From: an uncultured Hyphomonadaceae bacterium
Lineage (GTDB): Bacteria > Pseudomonadota > Alphaproteobacteria > Caulobacterales > Hyphomonadaceae
Length of the DNA stretch: 6,628 nt
NCBI GenBank assembly: GCA_938049795.1
Contig: CALLCD010000214.1
Span: 1-6,628 of the forward strand
Reading direction: 5' to 3'
Under the pieces are notes generated by a model. It searched no databases. It worked only from the letters and a program-made list of their open reading frames with translations, and had not been told where the DNA came from. The first letter of the stretch is position 1, and each line of letters starts with the position of its first letter. The position numbers and the translations under genes are program-made. Below are positions 6,144-6,628 of the stretch, piece by piece.

Positions 6144-6628
6144 GTGTTCGTAAACCTGATGTCAGGGTGCTTTTCGGCCGCATAGGACGCATCCCACGCA
6201 TTCTTGCCCAGATAGACCGGCGCGCCATCGAGATCGGTTCCCGTGGCCGATTTGTTCAGATCCATGAACGCCTCGACCTGTGCCGGATCATCGCTCGAAA
6301 GCCAACGCGCCACATTGTACGGCGCCGCCTCGAACGTCACCTCCAGCCCATATTCTGCCGCAACCCGCTCGGCCATCACATCAATCTGCAAGGCCCCGAC
6401 CGCGCCGACAATCATGTCCGAACCAATCGACGGGCGGAAAAGCTGCGTCACACCCTCCTCGGCGAGGCTCTCAAGCGCCTTGCGCAAATGCTTCTGCTTC
6501 ATCGGATCAGACACCCGCGCGCGCCGCAAAATCTCCGGCGCAAAATTCGGGATACCGGCAAATTGCAAATCCCCCGCTTCCGACAAACCATCACCCACAC
6601 GCAACTGCCCATGATTGGGCACCCCGAT
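6125..6628 (-). CDS. prfC: Peptide chain release factor 3 (RF3), C-terminal part
   Basis: C-terminal 167 residues of RF3, the translational GTPase that recycles RF1/RF2 from the ribosome after peptide release. The frame is open to the right edge, so the GTPase domain and start lie outside. Visible family blocks, counted from the right edge, are GVPNHG near the beginning, then LQFAGIPNFAPEILRR, DPMKQKHLRKAL, the GVTQLFRP block and IVGAVGALQIDV, ending in the KHPDIRF region as in E. coli RF3. These belong to domains II and III, which contact the ribosome. Nothing is truncated at the C-terminus. It converges on the PAN gene; its last codons (for KERAV and the stop) form the right arm and T-run complement of the terminator for that gene. 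Confidence 0.95.
   Translation of the reverse strand: MGVPNHGQLRVGDGLSEAGDLQFAGIPNFAPEILRRARVSDPMKQKHLRKALESLAEEGVTQLFRPSIGSDMIVGAVGALQIDVMAERVAAEYGLEVTFEAAPYNVARWLSSDDPAQVEAFMDLNKSATGTDLDGAPVYLGKNAWDASYAAEKHPDIRFTNTKERAV

Overview
The window looks like chromosomal DNA of a GC-rich alphaproteobacterium. The Uup, RF3 and short class A penicillin-binding proteins, the Ca2+-binding RTX protein with a type-I-secretion-like C-terminus, and a secreted PAN-domain protein with a disordered tail together suggest the marine, Hyphomonadaceae/Maricaulales-like part of that class. That placement is inference from gene content and codon style; no rRNA or other strong marker is present.

Layout. (1) Bases 2-1879 (+) hold most of a bifunctional class A penicillin-binding protein; its N-terminus lies left of the window. 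(2) Bases 1876-3180 (-) encode a 434-residue protein made almost wholly of RTX nonapeptide repeats. It meets the PBP gene tail to tail, and the two stop codons share the palindrome CTAG. (3) Bases 3181-3353 are a divergent intergenic region with an AT-rich tract. (4) Bases 3354-5225 (+) encode the ABC-F ATPase Uup, with two intact ATPase cassettes, an A-rich lysine/asparagine/glutamine linker and a C-terminal coiled coil. (5) Bases 5300-6085 (+) encode an exported PAN-domain protein. (6) A rho-independent terminator at 6116-6143 ends that gene and overlaps the last codons of (7) prfC (6125-6628, -), the C-terminal part of peptide-chain release factor 3, which continues past the right edge.

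How they fit together. The genes do not form one pathway. Cell-wall synthesis (PBP), ribosome-associated functions (Uup, RF3) and two predicted exported proteins (RTX, PAN) sit next to each other. The RTX gene, on the opposite strand between two housekeeping-type genes, looks most like an accessory insertion. Packing is tight: both convergent junctions have essentially no spacer, and possible terminator elements lie inside coding ends. I see no mobile element, CRISPR array, tRNA or rRNA, and no convincing new multi-gene system. The most unusual items are the RTX-only protein, the two compact convergent junctions and the A-rich insert in Uup.
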